Shown here piece by piece: positions 61,353 through 64,000 of a DNA stretch of 64,000 nt (position 1 is the first letter of the stretch; each line of letters opens with the position of its first letter). The position numbers and the translations under genes are program-made. The stretch comes from Circinella umbellata (taxonomy: Eukaryota; Mucoromycota; Mucoromycetes; Mucorales; Lichtheimiaceae): assembly GCA_025093555.1 (NCBI GenBank), contig JAIWNF010000001.1, forward strand, positions 124,001 through 188,000. Direction: 5' to 3'. Below the pieces are notes generated by a model. That model saw nothing but the letters and a program-made list of their open reading frames with translations. It was not told where the DNA came from and ran no database searches.

Positions 61353-64000
61353 ATGACAGTACATCATTCAATAGCCATACAACGTTCACTACAACGATTG
61401 GATTATTATTATCAAGCAATCAATGCAACTATTCTGAGTAAACAAAATGCCGTGAGTGGACTTATGCCGGCATCAGTGGCAATCACGGTATGTACTAAAT
61501 TATATAAGGGAAAGAGGTTAGATTATATTACAAAAAAAATGGTATGAATTATATTTACATAACGGTGTGTTGTATGATGATATAGACACATGGGGATTAT
61601 ACCGATGCTTGGGTTCGGTAAGTAAAAAGAAAACCAAGAAAAAATGATTACTCGAATGCGTTTTTATCATTTCAAAAACTAAATAAATATGAGCCTATAA
61701 AATATATAGAGACAATGTATATTCTATCTATGCAGTTTATGGATTGGCTTTAGCCTATCGAAGAGTTGACAATGATAATGGAAGAGCATGTAAATATATC
61801 TTTTTTATTTAGTTTCCTTTTTCATTCAAAACGATGGGGGAGAAAAAAAATACTAACCTTAAAAAAAAAAGTTGAACTTGAACATGCGGTGATCAAATTA
61901 ATGCGAGGATTGTTGTTTGCCATGATGCGTCAAGCTGATAAAGTTGAACAGTTTAAAAAGACTCAAGTATTAGAACATTCTTTACATGCAAAATATAATA
62001 CAGCCAATGGTGAAACGGTGGTTGGAGATTTTGATTGGGGTCATTTGCAAGTAAATATAAATATGTATTTTTACGATGTTGCTATGATGATAAGAAAGAA
62101 GGATAGCAAATGCTAAAAATAAAATAAAATGATGAAATGATGATCTATGATAGATTGATGCAACAAGTTTTTTTTTGGTGGCATTGGCGGACATGACATC
62201 AAGTGGATTCACAATTGTATATACGCAAGATGAAGTGGATTTTGTGCAGAACTTGGTATTTTATATTGAACGTGTGTCTTTTTTTTCTGATACTCTATTT
62301 TTACACTTCCCAGTCATTCTATGTCACAAGTACTAATACAAATCAATTTATTAATTGTTATAGGAGCTTATCGTACACCGGATTATGGTATATGGGAGCG
62401 TGGGAACAAGTCCAATCATGGTCAACCCGAGCTGAATTCTTCTTCAATTGGTATGGCATTGGCTGCATTACGCGCTATAAATGGTGTAAATTTATTTGGT
62501 GCACGGGGTGGACCAACTACTGTAAGTGTATCAACATAAACAAGTATGATTATCATGTGGCTTTTGTAATTATTATTTTTTATCACTTACGTACATGCAT
62601 TAAAAAAATTGTATAGGTTATTCATGTGTTGCCTGATGAATTAACGCGTAATGCGACCACTTTACACAGTTTCTTACCGCGTGAATCCAACTCCAAAGAA
62701 ATTGATGGCTCGGTCCTATCTGTTATCGGTTTTCCTGCATTTGCTGTCAATGATCCAGAATTAATCCGTCGCTCCAAACAAGAAGCCAAAGAAAAATTGG
62801 AAGGAAAGTATGGATGGAAACGATTTTTGCGTGATGGTCATCAAACAGTATTGGAAGACACATCCAGATTACATTACAATTTGAACGAACTCAAGATTTT
62901 CGAAAACATTGAATCGGAATGGCCACTCTTTTTCACTTATTTGGTATTGGAAGGTTTATTTACGGATAATATGGATCAAGCAGAAGAATACAGCAAAAAA
63001 TTGGAGCCATTGATTATTGACTCAACACACGTGCATCAATTACCCGTATCTCCTGGGGGTGGTACTGTTTCTCCTGCTTCTGGATCATCTTCTAAATATT
63101 CTTTTCTTTCCAGTAATGGAACAGACCCAGATTTAAGTATTCCATTAGTAGCCGAATTGTATTATGTTCCTCCAGAATATATTGATGCTGAAAAGGCTGA
63201 TCCACATACACAACCACGTAGTCCCAATGATAACTTACCATTGGTTTGGGCATTGTCGCTGTACTTTTTGGGACGACTTATTCAAGAAGATTTGTTGTCG
63301 CCATCAGAAGTGGATCCATTGGGCCGTCGATTTGCTGCTAAACGAGTACCAAGACAACATATTGTTCAAATTGTTTTGCTATCAGAAGATGAGACATTAA
63401 AAAACACTTTATCCATGTATGGTTTGGAAACCCAAACGATGAGTGAAATTGCATCAAACATTACGGTATTGCATCCTCGTGCATTGGCAGAAGTTTATGC
63501 AGGATTGGGGAGAAATTCGAAATTGGGTTTAAGTGGTCGTCCAAAGCGGTAAGATGCTATTTTTTTTTCTCTTAACAGTATGTCTAACGAGGAAATGAAT
63601 TATGGGATACATGAATGAGTATATTATTATTATTTGTTCTAGGCCAGTAGGTGTTTTAGGGACATCGCGTCTATATCGTATCCAAGGTCAAATTTATGCA
63701 TTTACGCCCCATTTTATGGATAATGAGGAATTTTATCTCAATTCGGATCCTGATTATTTAGTTTCTGCATTTGAAAGTGAATTAAGCTTTACAAGTCAAA
63801 ATTGGTTTTATCCAGGTCGACCCACCATGGTAGTTTCACTTACCAATGCATTATTAGGGGCTGCTATGGTCCAACAAGGAAAACGTCAACATCATCATAA
63901 TGGAGGCAATAGATCAACAAACTCTACTATTTCTGATCGGTCATCTCAAAAGAATCTACTTAGTTTTTTTATGAATTTACGTTGTGGTGAAAGCAACAAT
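61353..64000 (+). CDS. Phosphorylase b kinase alpha/beta regulatory subunit (partial, runs off the window)
   Basis: Eight exons visible: 61353-61487, 61586-61617, 61710-61789, 61872-62050, 62154-62271, 62364-62521, 62617-63548, 63643-64000; about 663 residues before the window ends. The glucoamylase-like (GH15) N-terminal domain of the family is clear: [86 protein letters not shown]-type [20 protein letters not shown] and [13 protein letters not shown]. In animals this large subunit, in a complex with a catalytic gamma subunit and calmodulin, controls glycogen phosphorylase. One intron has a perfect TACTAAC branch point. The family is missing from budding yeast and many Dikarya, so its presence is informative. 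Whether it is alpha- or beta-like needs the missing C-terminus. Confidence 0.92.

Overview
The window is a nuclear segment of a filamentous fungus, most likely an early-diverging one of the Mucoromycota (Mucorales-like). Reasons: AT-rich spacers full of A/T and simple-repeat runs; genes packed with 60-120 nt GT-AG introns that carry CTAAC-type branch points; and the gene set, which combines a phosphorylase-kinase regulatory subunit, an HAL4/SAT4-type kinase, a multi-HMG protein and large DNA transposons. The genus cannot be fixed from the sequence alone. Exon structures below were built by hand from splice sites and conserved protein frames. For every complete multi-exon gene the summed exon lengths are divisible by three.

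Layout. 1-634 (-): 5' end of a 14-3-3 gene with a 9-nt first coding exon. 2031-2953 (-): ribosomal protein uS9 (RPS16). 3626-5562 (-): decayed F-box/leucine-rich gene. 6578-8800 (+): seven-transmembrane receptor. 9845-11904 (+): HAL4/SAT4-type protein kinase. 12519-15553 (-): BRO1-domain protein (Rim20/PalA/ALIX family). 16361-19178 (-): protein with three HMG boxes. 19179-24393: 5.2 kb gene-poor stretch. 24394-29333 (-) and 29574-37660 (+): RQC2/NEMF and SLH1/ASCC3, head to head over 240 bp. 38905-40280 (-): GAPDH. 40281-43290: gene-poor.

43291-53155 is a transposon block. The first element (43300-47756) is a complete Mutator-like element. It has about 35-bp terminal inverted repeats, a perfect 9-bp target-site duplication, and one 860-residue gene that fuses a zinc DNA-binding domain, a MULE DDE transposase, a lysine-rich linker and an OTU cysteine-protease domain. 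The second (coding 48317-53155, -) is a 1475-residue protein with AT-hooks, a zinc ribbon and a DDE-like transposase core interrupted by a DEDDy 3'-5' exonuclease. Its ends were not found.

53403-53732 (-): 86-residue membrane protein of unknown function. 55848-57709 (+): secreted M28 aminopeptidase. 57943-58843 (-): Hikeshi/OPI10. 59052-60152 (-): NSUN3/4-type RNA m5C methyltransferase. 61353-64000 (+): phosphorylase kinase alpha/beta regulatory subunit, running off the window.

Together: most genes are housekeeping or signalling functions (translation, glycolysis, endosomal sorting and pH signalling, ion/nutrient kinase, receptor). The strongest functional link is the divergent pair RQC2-SLH1, which act in successive steps of ribosome-associated quality control. 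The most novel material is the transposon block, where two different transposase types have each captured an enzymatic domain (an OTU protease and a DnaQ-like exonuclease).
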